Numbered from the stretch's first letter, positions 42,544 to 50,997 are shown. The stretch: DNA of 64,000 bases from Oligoflexia bacterium (GCA_024229115.1 JAAEST010000053.1:248001-312000), one strand, 5' to 3'. The notes: generated from the letters alone by a model not told the origin. Numbers and translations are program-made.

Positions 42544-43833
42544 ATGGGTTTGAGGGTTTTCTTAACTACTTTCACAATTTTATTATATTCTGTTCTCATC
42601 AATGCTGAGTCTGATCAACTTATTACTAGTAACCCTTTAAATAGTTCTTCTGATTATCGTGAAGCTTATAAAGTCATCCGCAAGGCCTACAAAGAACAAA
42701 GAAGGCTCAATAAGGCCAAAGCACAAGAACAACAGGGATTAGTTCAACTCCAAGTTTGTGCAGGATGTGCCCAAATTAATCCTGTTATCAATGAAGTGAA
42801 TAAAATCTTAAGAAAAATGATTGATACCAAACAAGTAGATAAATCAAAAGTTGGTGACCTTGAACAAATTGAAAAACTAGAAGCAATGTATATCATCTCT
42901 GAAAGAGATATAAGCCATCAGTCTGTCGTTCTCAATGATGATGGTTGCGACTTCTATCCAAAAGAAGTTTACTTGAGAGATCCTCTGGCCATGCAAATTA
43001 CTGAAGATAATTTAATGGAGATTTTTTCTTTTAATATCCCTATGGAAAAAATTCGATCTCTTCACATCAGAAATGATAGAGAAAAGACACGAACATACTA
43101 TTATAGAGCTGCTCCCCCTAATGATGATATTGTCATACGCGTTTTTGTACCTAAAGAAGGTCAACCTGTCGTTCAGTATATGTTCCATGGTGATCAAGAA
43201 GATATAAGAAAGAAGGTGGCGCAAGAGGCAAGAAAGAAATCTCTCAAAGGTCTACGTCTCCAAGGAACTGGGCTTCAGGGTGAAAAGAAGAAGGACGCCT
43301 GGGGTGGTCTATGGGAAGCGAAAACAGAAACAACTGATTGGAAATTTGGCCTTGAAATAGAACAAAAAGATAATATCCCTCGAAGGCTTACTATTCTTAA
43401 AGGTAGTGATTCCACTGAAATTTTTAACGATGTCTATATTCGAACTAATGCTGAAGTTTCTGATCGCAGGCAAGGTCTTAACTTAGGGCTTGGCGATCAT
43501 CAGTCAGATTACTTTCGAGTTAACTTAAAAGCCGACGGTCGTTATGCTGCTTCAGTTCCTTTTGAAATTGAAACGAGTGTTATTAGTTTAGATGCTGGGG
43601 AAATTGAAGTGAATCAAGAAGAAAATAGGATTCGTGCTGGATTAAGAATGGGGGGTACTCAACTCTTTCATCTAACTGGTGTGCAAAACCGTGAAAATGG
43701 AGATGAAAGCATTGGCCTCTCACGTACCTTTGACTATGATAATGGGGGCTCACTCTCCATAGAATTTAAAGACGAAAGTATTAACAGCACCAAAGAACAA
43801 ACTGTCTGGCTTCGCTACTCTCTAGATTTCTAA
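42544..43833 (+). CDS. Exported protein of unknown function, probable beta-rich cell-envelope protein
   Basis: 429 residues. A signal peptide (cleavage about LINAE-S) is followed by a helical region with a CAGCAQ motif (about 73-78, possible metal or disulfide pair), then a beta-rich C-terminal half with regular alternating strands and a final aromatic residue (VWLRYSLDF), which suggests an outer-membrane barrel of modest size. No family recognised. It sits behind a strong sigma-28-like promoter and overlaps the next small membrane-protein gene by TAATG. Confidence 0.68.
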   Translation: MGLRVFLTTFTILLYSVLINAESDQLITSNPLNSSSDYREAYKVIRKAYKEQRRLNKAKAQEQQGLVQLQVCAGCAQINPVINEVNKILRKMIDTKQVDKSKVGDLEQIEKLEAMYIISERDISHQSVVLNDDGCDFYPKEVYLRDPLAMQITEDNLMEIFSFNIPMEKIRSLHIRNDREKTRTYYYRAAPPNDDIVIRVFVPKEGQPVVQYMFHGDQEDIRKKVAQEARKKSLKGLRLQGTGLQGEKKKDAWGGLWEAKTETTDWKFGLEIEQKDNIPRRLTILKGSDSTEIFNDVYIRTNAEVSDRRQGLNLGLGDHQSDYFRVNLKADGRYAASVPFEIETSVISLDAGEIEVNQEENRIRAGLRMGGTQLFHLTGVQNRENGDESIGLSRTFDYDNGGSLSIEFKDESINSTKEQTVWLRYSLDF

Positions 43834-44060
43834 TGAATTTAATCGTCCTTTTCTCAACCATTCTTATAGGCTCATATCTGTTTCTCTTTGAACCAGATAG
43901 CGACTTTGTAAAGTATATGATTGCGGCAGCTCCCCTTGGATGGGTTTCACTTTTTGCCATTCGAATGTTTAAGCAAAAGAAAGATAACCCTAAAGAGAAG
44001 ATAAATTCTCACGTAAAAGATTTAGTTATTGACCCTGATAAAAAAGGAAATGACTCGTGA
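43833..44060 (+). CDS. Small two-helix membrane protein
   Basis: 75 residues: membrane helices at about 2-20 and 27-44, then a Lys-rich cytoplasmic tail. Its start overlaps the stop of the probable barrel gene (TAATG), so it is coupled to it and may assist its function. No family recognised. It converges with queE with no gap. Confidence 0.62.
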   Translation: MNLIVLFSTILIGSYLFLFEPDSDFVKYMIAAAPLGWVSLFAIRMFKQKKDNPKEKINSHVKDLVIDPDKKGNDS

Positions 44061-44774
44061 TTAAACCTGTTTTTCTGCAGGTCCATAAACCCACTTATGT
44101 TGCTGACCAATGACTCTAAAAGGTCCGCCCTCATCTTCATTCCATTGCAGAATATTTTGAAAACGTTTACCTGAAAATTCTTCGTGTGGCTCATAACAAG
44201 GAGTTAAAACCCAAGTAGAAGTTGGCAAAAGAGTCTCTTCTTCTCCAGCAATTTCTCTATAGGCCGCCAGAGCGTTTTGAAAATCTTCTCTATCAGCAAT
44301 CACTGATTTTACTTGGTGACGATTAGGATATTGCTCTATCAACTTACTAAGAAGCTTTACAGAAGTCTTCACCCCAGTGCTCGGAGTTTTATAATCAAAG
44401 CTAATAAAATCGACTTGATCAAAAACTTCATGAGGAAGTCTCGTTCCTGCTGCTTCAATATTGACCCAGTAACGACGGTTCTTTAACTCTTTAATCAGAG
44501 TTATCGTTTGATTTATAAGCGAAGGATGAAGTGGATCTCCACCCGTAATAGAAACTCTCTTTATCTTCTCTCCACCAAGGTCTCTTAGTTTCGCAAAGAT
44601 CTCTTCCATGGTGATATTTCCATTTTCAAGAAAACTCCACGTGTCCTTCGAGTCGCAATTCACGCAACCGATATTACACCCTTGGAAGCGAATAAAGATT
44701 TGTGGGCTTCCTACTAGGACTCCCTCACCTTCTGTCGCCTTATATATTGAGTTGATTGATAATCTCATAAGCAT
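44061..44774 (-). CDS. queE: 7-carboxy-7-deazaguanine synthase (radical SAM)
   Basis: 237 residues. The cluster motif is C-x3-C-x2-C (CNIGCVNC, about 33-40), and the QueE N-terminal signature S-I-Y-K-A-T-E-G-E-G and F-I-R-F-Q-G-C are present, with TGGDPLHP downstream. It makes 7-carboxy-7-deazaguanine from 6-carboxytetrahydropterin in queuosine synthesis; tgt, the transferase of the same pathway, lies at 56647. Start ATG 44774, or ATG 44768; no SD supports either. Confidence 0.9.
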   Translation of the reverse strand: MLMRLSINSIYKATEGEGVLVGSPQIFIRFQGCNIGCVNCDSKDTWSFLENGNITMEEIFAKLRDLGGEKIKRVSITGGDPLHPSLINQTITLIKELKNRRYWVNIEAAGTRLPHEVFDQVDFISFDYKTPSTGVKTSVKLLSKLIEQYPNRHQVKSVIADREDFQNALAAYREIAGEEETLLPTSTWVLTPCYEPHEEFSGKRFQNILQWNEDEGGPFRVIGQQHKWVYGPAEKQV

Positions 44775-44841
44775 GGGTTTGTAACATGCCTATAATTAAA
44801 AGTCGTGGTTATTATAAAATTTTCAATAATTTAGCTAGGTC

Positions 44842-45309
44842 CTAGCTATGACAAAAGCTCGATAAGGCCTTGAATTTACGTAAAATCTTAGCATCATCCC
44901 AGTCAGGATTCCTCTTTTTAAGAATCCCTAGAGTTAGAATGGCGTATTCCCTATCTTGTTCTAACCCACTTCTTTCCTTGGAATACTTCTTCATTTTAGC
45001 AACTGATTGATTGGCCCACTCTAGATCATCAAAACTCATAAGATCATTATCAATCAGATAATTCCTATTCATTTTCTCTTTAAGCATCTTCTCTCGACCA
45101 ATAATGAATTCATTCATTAGTGGAAAGCAACCCTTATTTGGGATTGAACTTGGAAAACGAGATTTGATATTTACCTTTCTCTTAGGGCGTGGAGTTTCAG
45201 AATCTGAAACAACCTTAAAGGGACGACTCGTGCACGAAGAAAACAACTGCCCGATAATCACGAAAAGTAAAACACTCAAGTAATATTTTGTGGACTTTAA
45301 TCTTTCCAT
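44842..45309 (-). CDS. Lipoprotein of unknown function
   Basis: 155 residues. Signal peptide with a lipobox near L-F-S-S-C (Cys about 26). The mature part is basic then helical (NDLMSFDDLEWANQSVAKMK region) with C-terminal Cys. I recognise no family. ATG 45309 has no SD and sits 7 nt behind a sigma-28-like element divergent from the one for the next gene. Confidence 0.65.
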   Translation of the reverse strand: MERLKSTKYYLSVLLFVIIGQLFSSCTSRPFKVVSDSETPRPKRKVNIKSRFPSSIPNKGCFPLMNEFIIGREKMLKEKMNRNYLIDNDLMSFDDLEWANQSVAKMKKYSKERSGLEQDREYAILTLGILKKRNPDWDDAKILRKFKALSSFCHS

Positions 45310-45316
45310 CAATAAC

Positions 45317-45354
45317 TTGTCGGTTATTAAATCAAAACCTTAATCAACCGATAA
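45317..45354. promoter_or_regulatory. Divergent pair of sigma-28-like promoters
   Basis: Plus strand: TAAA (45328-45331), 15 nt, ACCGATAA (45347-45354), an excellent FliA match. Minus strand: TTAA (45343-45340), 15 nt, ACCGACAA (45324-45317). The two elements interlock and form an inverted repeat, TTGTCGGTT...AACCGATAA. Each -10 ends 6-7 nt before its start codon. Confidence 0.65.
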
Positions 45355-45360
45355 ATATAT

Positions 45361-46719
45361 GTGGATTTTCTAAGAAAACTCTCCATATTCATCTGCTCTT
45401 TTCTACTTATTCATTCACAGAATTTGTATGCACAAAACTTAGATGATTTTCAACTTCCTAATTACAATATTGATTCTAGAGAAATGAAATTTGCTCTTGA
45501 GTTCTCCAATATCATGATGAGAGTTAGTGAAGAAGTTTTTGAGGATGAAGCTGACTTTAGAAAAGCACTATCACAGGCCCAAACAAATCCAGAAGCTCTC
45601 GAGCCGATTAAAAAAGGATTTCTTCTCTATGCTAGAGAATATGAAAAGTTCTTTAGTTTAGATCTTGATAAGTCTGTAAAGTTTCAAGCATTTTGGAAGA
45701 GAATAAACATCGTAAAAATTGCACAGCTCATGGAGAAATCTCTCATCGGTATGAAAGTTTTCTTTAAGAAAAGAGGTTTTAGTGTCGCCCTAGCTGTGGC
45801 CATGGGGATTGTTTCAGAATGGCTGGTACCAGTAATCTTAGTGAATATTGGCCTTTCAGTTCTTCTTCCCATCAGCATGATTACGCCTTGGTCAACCATG
45901 TACCTCTCCATTCCTAATGTTGTGAATAAGGCCCTCATCAAAAGAAAAATAACTGCAGACCTTGGGGGAAAGCAACAATACAAAGCCTATATGGCCCAGC
46001 TTCATGCGAGCTATGATGTTCTTAAACTAACCAATCCAGATCAACTGATTCTTCCACTAGCGAATGAAGGAAATATTGTGGATGCCCTCGTCATCCCTAA
46101 GCAAACAACTTGGAATAGTTTACTGACAAAAATTGGGCTTCATCCGAAGAGACTTAATTATCAATCCCTTCGACTCTTCATTGCTGAACATGGATTAAAA
46201 AGTAATTATGTAGATTGGATTAGTAAGAATCCTAAATTTGATAAATCAGTTAAGATCTATCTCCTCGTTAATCATATTCTTAAAAATGATGATCCAGATA
46301 TTACTGCTCATTTTAAGACAAAGTTCAGTAATCACTTTGTGACGGTACAAAATAATGCCAACTGGGGAGCTGTTAAAAAATGGGCCAAGGAAATGATCAA
46401 AGCACCAACGACTAGAGATGCTTATTTTCGAGCAAGAAATGTTCCTGAAGGAACTTCTGTTAATGAAGTTTTACAACTTTGGCAGAAAATGTATATGCCA
46501 GAATATGTTACTCGACTGCCAATTGGTTATCAGCAATATCGAAAAATTGATGACGCCCTAGAAATGATGAGGGCCAAATCAATCACAATGGATAATCCGA
46601 TTTGGGATTCTCAGTGGCAAGATGAGTTTCTTGAAAAGGTCATCTCACCACTTAGCAAACCACTTAATAGTTGTAACTCCAAAGAAGCTTCACTATTAAA
46701 GTATCTTATCTTCAATTAA
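45361..46719 (+). CDS. Exported or membrane protein of unknown function
   Basis: 452 residues starting at GTG (an ATG two bases earlier in another frame stops at once). Signal peptide with cleavage about NLYAQ-N. Residues about 140-190 contain a long hydrophobic stretch (ALAVAMGIVSEWLVPVILVN and following), probably two membrane helices, and the rest is helical and charged. No family recognised. It lies behind the strongest sigma-28-like promoter of the window outside flagellin. Confidence 0.65.
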   Translation: MDFLRKLSIFICSFLLIHSQNLYAQNLDDFQLPNYNIDSREMKFALEFSNIMMRVSEEVFEDEADFRKALSQAQTNPEALEPIKKGFLLYAREYEKFFSLDLDKSVKFQAFWKRINIVKIAQLMEKSLIGMKVFFKKRGFSVALAVAMGIVSEWLVPVILVNIGLSVLLPISMITPWSTMYLSIPNVVNKALIKRKITADLGGKQQYKAYMAQLHASYDVLKLTNPDQLILPLANEGNIVDALVIPKQTTWNSLLTKIGLHPKRLNYQSLRLFIAEHGLKSNYVDWISKNPKFDKSVKIYLLVNHILKNDDPDITAHFKTKFSNHFVTVQNNANWGAVKKWAKEMIKAPTTRDAYFRARNVPEGTSVNEVLQLWQKMYMPEYVTRLPIGYQQYRKIDDALEMMRAKSITMDNPIWDSQWQDEFLEKVISPLSKPLNSCNSKEASLLKYLIFN

Positions 46720-46724
46720 AAATA

Positions 46725-46994
46725 CTAAGCTGGAGTCCCCATGATACCTTCGTTTGAAGACTTTTCGCTGGCCGCAGCTTTTGCTCTTCCCTTTGCTTTC
46801 GCTTGTACATCAGCATTTTTCGCTGCTTTCCAAAGACCACCAAAGATGAAAGTAATTACTGCCATGAATACCAGAATATGTACGACTTCAACCTGAAGGC
46901 TTGAAGCGATCATCTTATGATCTCTCAGTGGCTCCATTCTTCCACCTTCTGGAATGATTGATGTTTTGTATACCTTAACTGCCTGCTTACTCAT
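46725..46994 (-). CDS. Small membrane protein with Ala/Lys-rich tail
   Basis: 89 residues. One membrane helix at about 36-56 (VVHILVFMAVITFIFGGLW), followed by an Ala/Lys/Ser-rich tail that ends EGIMGTPA. It has a good SD (AAAAGGAG) and its own A/T-rich promoter region. The layout recalls small respiratory-complex or secretion accessory subunits, but I cannot assign it. Confidence 0.65.
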   Translation of the reverse strand: MSKQAVKVYKTSIIPEGGRMEPLRDHKMIASSLQVEVVHILVFMAVITFIFGGLWKAAKNADVQAKAKGRAKAAASEKSSNEGIMGTPA

Positions 46995-47138
46995 ATTTTT
47001 CTCCTTTTGAATTTTATAATTTTTATAAATTCAAATATAGAGCAAGACAGCATTTCGAAATATGAGCGAGCTCAGGTTGAAAAACATGATCGTAATCAGA
47101 AACAAATCTAATCGATAAAAGAATTTTATTTTAAGGAT

Positions 47139-47486
47139 TTATTTTTTAGCGACTTTCTTCTTTTTACCGGCCTTCTCTTTGGCCTTGAGCTTTTTAGAAT
47201 TGTCTTGAAGTTCTTGCAGTTGTTCTTTTGAAAGACTGAGAAGCTGGGTCACACGTACTTGCTCGTCTTCCTCTTGCTTGACCTTCTCTTTTTTAACATC
47301 GGCCTGCATTTGAGAGATTTCTTCATCGTCAAAGGCCACTGAAAACTGCTCCGTCTTAGGTGCAGCAATTTCACCAGATGCCTCTAGCCTTTTATTTTTT
47401 TCCTTTTCTAGCTCCCCTAGTATTTTCTTATACTTCTTGATTTGGGAGTCTAGTTGAGGATCTGTGAGATCTTTAATCTTGACCAT
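47139..47486 (-). CDS. Lysine/glutamate-rich coiled-coil protein
   Basis: 115 residues, no signal peptide. Two helical charged segments (about 5-35 and 65-115) with heptad character and a Lys-rich C-terminal end (KAGKKKKVAKK). Probably a small cytoplasmic coiled-coil or nucleic-acid-binding protein. TTGGAG precedes the ATG at a normal distance. Divergent from the third HD-GYP-like gene. No family recognised. Confidence 0.65.
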   Translation of the reverse strand: MVKIKDLTDPQLDSQIKKYKKILGELEKEKNKRLEASGEIAAPKTEQFSVAFDDEEISQMQADVKKEKVKQEEDEQVRVTQLLSLSKEQLQELQDNSKKLKAKEKAGKKKKVAKK

Positions 47487-47589
47487 TAATTACTCCAATA
47501 ACATCAACATTTTATCACAAAAAAGACCTAATTTTTATGGCGAAAATACCGAAAAAATAAATGTATACTATTTATCCGAGGTTTTGAGT

Positions 47590-48963
47590 TTGAATCGCAT
47601 ATTAACGCACTTTTATAATGAAGCTACCGACCATTTATTTCAGGTACTCCTTCAGCAATATCAGGACACCAATCGCTTCCATCATGACTTCGAAGATGAG
47701 TTTTTCACAATTATTAAGAAAAATGAATATTCATTTCTTATCGTAGAATTTGAATCTCCTTATTCAGAAAAAATTATTGAGTTTTGGCAGAGCTCTCAAC
47801 CAGCTAGGCAATTAATTATCTGTACTCAACCAGAAAATTATAAAAGGGCACAAAGAGTTTATAAGTCAGATAGCTTGATTCATTATCATAATCTTGAACA
47901 AAGCTTAGAAGATTTCCAATTATTAGTTGAAAAGAAACTTAGTAGCGTAAAAGATCTCAATAAGAAAACGGAATATTGCAAAGTCCCTCTTGAGTTTTTC
48001 AAACCAGAGAGTGAACTTTTTTGTGATGTTTATATCAAGCTTGGAGACTCTAAGTTTGTCAAAGTCATTCAAAGATTCTCTCGCTTTGAGAATAATGATC
48101 TCCTTAAATTTAGAGAAAAAGATATCAAACACTTTTATGTAAAAGATAAGGACTTCAAAATAATCACTAAGAAGTTGGCCACTATTATGAATAGTGGAAG
48201 TCATGCAGAAGGGGCACTTATCGCTCTTAATGATCAAGTGGATGTTTCTATTCCTCTTGCTCTTCAGCAGACTGTGGCAGAAAGTATTAATAAATTAGGT
48301 CTAAACGAAGATGCTCTAGAAATTACTTCTGTGGCCATCTCATCTTCTCTAGAGATGATTCAAAAGTCAGATGATTTAGGTGGTCTCATTCAAAATGCTC
48401 TTAAGAATGTGAGTTATATTAGTGAGCATAGCTTTATTACAAGTTTTGTCGCTAGTGCGATCTTAAAAGAATTAGGTGAAGATAATATTGCCAATCTTCA
48501 GGCGATCTCAATTGCTGCATTCTTTCATGACTTAGCTCTAGAAAGTGATGAAGAAGCGAAAGTTCAAAGCCTAGAATCAAGAAAGTTCTTTATCTTCGGT
48601 ATTGAAGAACAAAACCTCATTCAGGCCCACCCGCTCAAAGCGAAGAGCATGCTTGCAAAGGTTGCTGGTCTTCCTAAAGAAGCTCTTCAAATTGTTGAAC
48701 AACATCATGAAAGATATGATGGAGGTGGTTTTCCTTATGGACTCAGTCACACAGAAATTGCACCGCTTAGTACGGTCTTCTTAGTGGCCCATGAGTTTAC
48801 ACATCTTAGCTACAATAGTGGTTTCAGCCCTGTTCATATAGAGGCCATTCTTGAAGATATGATTACCAAATATAAAAAAGGATATTTCAAAGTCGTAACA
48901 AAAGCTCTAGCGGCAATTGTCCAACTTGGTGATGATGATAATGAGATTGCTCAAGTTAGCTAA
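47590..48963 (+). CDS. HD-GYP-like domain protein with degenerate receiver-like N-terminus
   Basis: About 457 residues. Residues 1-115 have the alpha/beta layout of a receiver (FLIVEFES, then LIICTQPE) but no phospho-Asp set. The middle (about 120-195, CDVYIKL...KFVKVIQ...HFYVKDKDF) matches the middle domain of the 17352 protein. The HD domain has FFHDLAL, AHPLKAKSM and QHHERYDGGGFP, again Phe for the signature Tyr. It may bind or cleave cyclic di-GMP. Start chosen at TTG 47590 behind GAGG; TTG 47584 is also possible. The frame remains open upstream, but no ATG exists. Confidence 0.82.
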   Translation: MNRILTHFYNEATDHLFQVLLQQYQDTNRFHHDFEDEFFTIIKKNEYSFLIVEFESPYSEKIIEFWQSSQPARQLIICTQPENYKRAQRVYKSDSLIHYHNLEQSLEDFQLLVEKKLSSVKDLNKKTEYCKVPLEFFKPESELFCDVYIKLGDSKFVKVIQRFSRFENNDLLKFREKDIKHFYVKDKDFKIITKKLATIMNSGSHAEGALIALNDQVDVSIPLALQQTVAESINKLGLNEDALEITSVAISSSLEMIQKSDDLGGLIQNALKNVSYISEHSFITSFVASAILKELGEDNIANLQAISIAAFFHDLALESDEEAKVQSLESRKFFIFGIEEQNLIQAHPLKAKSMLAKVAGLPKEALQIVEQHHERYDGGGFPYGLSHTEIAPLSTVFLVAHEFTHLSYNSGFSPVHIEAILEDMITKYKKGYFKVVTKALAAIVQLGDDDNEIAQVS

Positions 48964-48981
48964 TTTCGATTACTATTAGCT
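48958..48981. repeat. Inverted repeat between the HD-GYP-like gene and the 48984 gene
   Basis: AGCTAAT (48958-48964) and ATTAGCT (48975-48981), 10-nt loop, perfect. The first arm includes the stop codon of the upstream gene; the second lies directly before ATG 48984, so it could reduce translation of the next gene. Confidence 0.45.
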
Positions 48982-48983
48982 TC

Positions 48984-49526
48984 ATGAACAAAGATCTAGA
49001 TATTCCGTCACTCTATCAAGAGACTATTGAGTCCCTTAAGAAAGGCCATCGTGTCCAACATCAATTCACTGATGAGCAATTTCAAATCTTAAAAGACTTC
49101 TGGGAAGAAAACTCTGATGATAAATCTAAAACTCAACAGGTCCTGTGCCTGTTAGACTTTAGTCAAACGACCTCTCACCTGTTTTCTAAGATCATTGAAA
49201 AATCATTCAAAGAAGAAAATGACGAGGAAACAATTGTCTTTATACTCAATGTCTTTCGCAAGCATGAAGTTGAAAGGTCTCAAAAAACAGGAAATCGCAT
49301 TCATGGCGATCTTCTTATGGCCCTTAAAGAGCTTCTCTTAAGAAGTAAAGGCGAAGCACTTGAATGGACCCTCAGAACGATCGAAGAGCTTGGTCACCAA
49401 AGCATCTTCTTTAAGAATGAAATTCTCTCCAAGAAACCTTCTTGGTTTTCATGTTATAATGAACACAACAAGGCTTCGAGACAGATCATTGAACTGCTCG
49501 AGCGAAGATGGAAGGAGCCATTCTAA
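48984..49526 (+). CDS. Helical cytoplasmic protein of unknown function
   Basis: 180 residues, all-helical by eye, with repeated L-x-x-x-x-x-x-x-E/K pairs that recall HEAT-like helical repeats (for example SHLFSKIIEKSFKEENDEET, then LMALKELLLRS). No signal peptide. No SD at the ATG, which lies next to an inverted repeat. Its stop overlaps the next start (TAATG). No family recognised. Confidence 0.65.
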   Translation: MNKDLDIPSLYQETIESLKKGHRVQHQFTDEQFQILKDFWEENSDDKSKTQQVLCLLDFSQTTSHLFSKIIEKSFKEENDEETIVFILNVFRKHEVERSQKTGNRIHGDLLMALKELLLRSKGEALEWTLRTIEELGHQSIFFKNEILSKKPSWFSCYNEHNKASRQIIELLERRWKEPF

Positions 49527-49870
49527 TGTCTGATCGTTTTGATCCAAATTTACTTTATGAGAAACTCATGCAGACAAAGAATGCAGTTGATAAGCAGCAC
49601 TTTCAAACTTCTCCTGAACAAGTCGTTCAAGTAAAGATTCGTCCTGATAATAATATTGCACCAGCAATGTTTCTTCCCGACCCTCTCATCCCTGGCGGAT
49701 ATAAGGCCAACCCAGTAACGATTGCGGCCATGAGAAAAGATATCTTTGTAGCGGGAGATGATGAGTTTGCTGACCTTGAAGATATCACTAATTGCTCGCG
49801 CTGCAACAAGGAATTGGACAGACAATTTTGGTACTTTTGTCCATACTGCGAACAAAAATTCGATACTTAA
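49526..49870 (+). CDS. Small zinc-ribbon protein
   Basis: 114 residues. The C-terminal part has C-x2-C...C-x2-C (CSRCNKELDRQFWYFCPYC), a zinc-ribbon or rubredoxin-like knuckle. The N-terminal 80 residues have no recognisable domain. Start ATG 49526, coupled to the upstream gene, with AAGGAG 8 nt away. It precedes dksA, another zinc protein, by 195 nt. Function unknown. Confidence 0.7.
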   Translation: MSDRFDPNLLYEKLMQTKNAVDKQHFQTSPEQVVQVKIRPDNNIAPAMFLPDPLIPGGYKANPVTIAAMRKDIFVAGDDEFADLEDITNCSRCNKELDRQFWYFCPYCEQKFDT

Positions 49871-49978
49871 CGCACTTCTAACAGACAATGTTACCTTTTG
49901 TAAGTATTTCCACTATTTACGGTTCACGTAAATTATACGATTTTACTAAGACACACAAACGGCGAGACCCTTTCCCAC

Positions 49979-50006
49979 TTTTTGTACAAGGATGAGAATA
50001 CAAAAA
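49979..50006 (+). promoter_or_regulatory. Inverted repeat upstream of dksA
   Basis: TTTTTGTA (49979-49986) and TACAAAAA (49999-50006), 12-nt loop. It lies about 60 nt before the dksA start within a 194-nt gap that has no gene; possible operator or leader hairpin. Confidence 0.4.
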
Positions 50007-50064
50007 CAAAAGGGCAAGACAGGAACACACAAAACTTTTTCACAACTTAAATGAGGAGTGAACA

Positions 50065-50574
50065 ATGGCGAAAACGACAAAAGCTACTAAAGCTAAAAAA
50101 ACGGCGAAAGCTAAAACAGAGACAAAAGTTGAAACACCAGTAATCCACAGAATGAATGATCATCTTTCTGACAAGGAAATTGCTATCTTAAAAGACAAGC
50201 TCCTTGCCGAAAAAGAAAGAATTCTCAACAAAGATCAAGACCAAGACAAATACTACCTAGATAAGAACGAACTATTTGACCCAGTAGATGAAGCATCTGC
50301 AAATATTCAGGCAAGTACTGAATTAAGGTTCAGAAATAGAGAGAACTTCTATCTTAAGAAGATTGAAAAAGCTCTAGGGAAGATTGAAACTGGTGAGTAT
50401 GGAGTTTGTAATGAGAATGATTGTGAAATCTCATTTGTAAGACTTAATGCTAGACCAACAGCTGAACTTTGCATCGAGTGTAAAGAAGAAGCTGAGAGTG
50501 AAGAAAAAGGAAACTTTTTCCAAAAGAAGTCAAAGTCTCTTGGTAAAACAATGCAAGAGATTGGTAGACGCTAA
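50065..50574 (+). CDS. dksA: DksA/TraR family transcription factor
   Basis: 169 residues. The coiled-coil region (about 45-100: EIAILKDKLLAEKERIL, and ERLRFRNRENFYLKKIEKAL-like) and a C4 zinc finger (CNENDCEISFVRLNARP, then CIECK) are as in DksA, which binds RNA polymerase's secondary channel and works with ppGpp. DPVDEA, at the tip of the coiled coil, carries the functional acidic residues. The first 25 residues are an extra Lys/Ala/Thr-rich tail, unusual for DksA. SD GAGGAG. Confidence 0.9.
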   Translation: MAKTTKATKAKKTAKAKTETKVETPVIHRMNDHLSDKEIAILKDKLLAEKERILNKDQDQDKYYLDKNELFDPVDEASANIQASTELRFRNRENFYLKKIEKALGKIETGEYGVCNENDCEISFVRLNARPTAELCIECKEEAESEEKGNFFQKKSKSLGKTMQEIGRR

Positions 50575-50580
50575 TCAAAA

Positions 50581-50997
50581 TTGAATTATCAAAATCTTAT
50601 AAAGAAAGTGGTCTTTGAGTTTTACTCGAAGGCCACAATCGACATCCTCATTGGACACCACTTTAGAAAAATTCAAACACATCAAGGGTCTCACCCTTTA
50701 AAACCACCTATGGAAGCTTTTCAAGATCATCTTCCACGAATTGAATTATTCTGGGAAGTTCAATTATTAGAAGATCAAGCCCCCAAAGTTGAAAAGCCAT
50801 TTGACCTTCTCAATATTCATCGTCAAATGAAACTCAATCCAGGTGAATTAGATCGCTGGGTGATGCTTTTTATTCAGACACTAGAAGCTCAGGCCAATGA
50901 AGAAAATGAGAATTTTATTAATCAATGGAAAGAGAAAATAGAGTTATTTAAAGGTCGATTTAAAAAAGACTCAGCGATGTTTAGTCACATTCGGTAG
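50581..50997 (+). CDS. Truncated globin-like protein (group III type)
   Basis: 138 residues starting at a TTG. The globin pattern is visible: FYSKATIDILIGHHF (B/C helices), then HLPRIELFWEVQLL, the proximal-His region NIHRQMKL with H80, then RWVMLFIQTLEA (G helix). This is closest to group III truncated hemoglobins, seen in Campylobacter Ctb. Heme binding is likely but not proved. No SD at the TTG. It follows dksA with 6 nt between, so they are co-transcribed. Confidence 0.65.
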   Translation: MNYQNLIKKVVFEFYSKATIDILIGHHFRKIQTHQGSHPLKPPMEAFQDHLPRIELFWEVQLLEDQAPKVEKPFDLLNIHRQMKLNPGELDRWVMLFIQTLEAQANEENENFINQWKEKIELFKGRFKKDSAMFSHIR

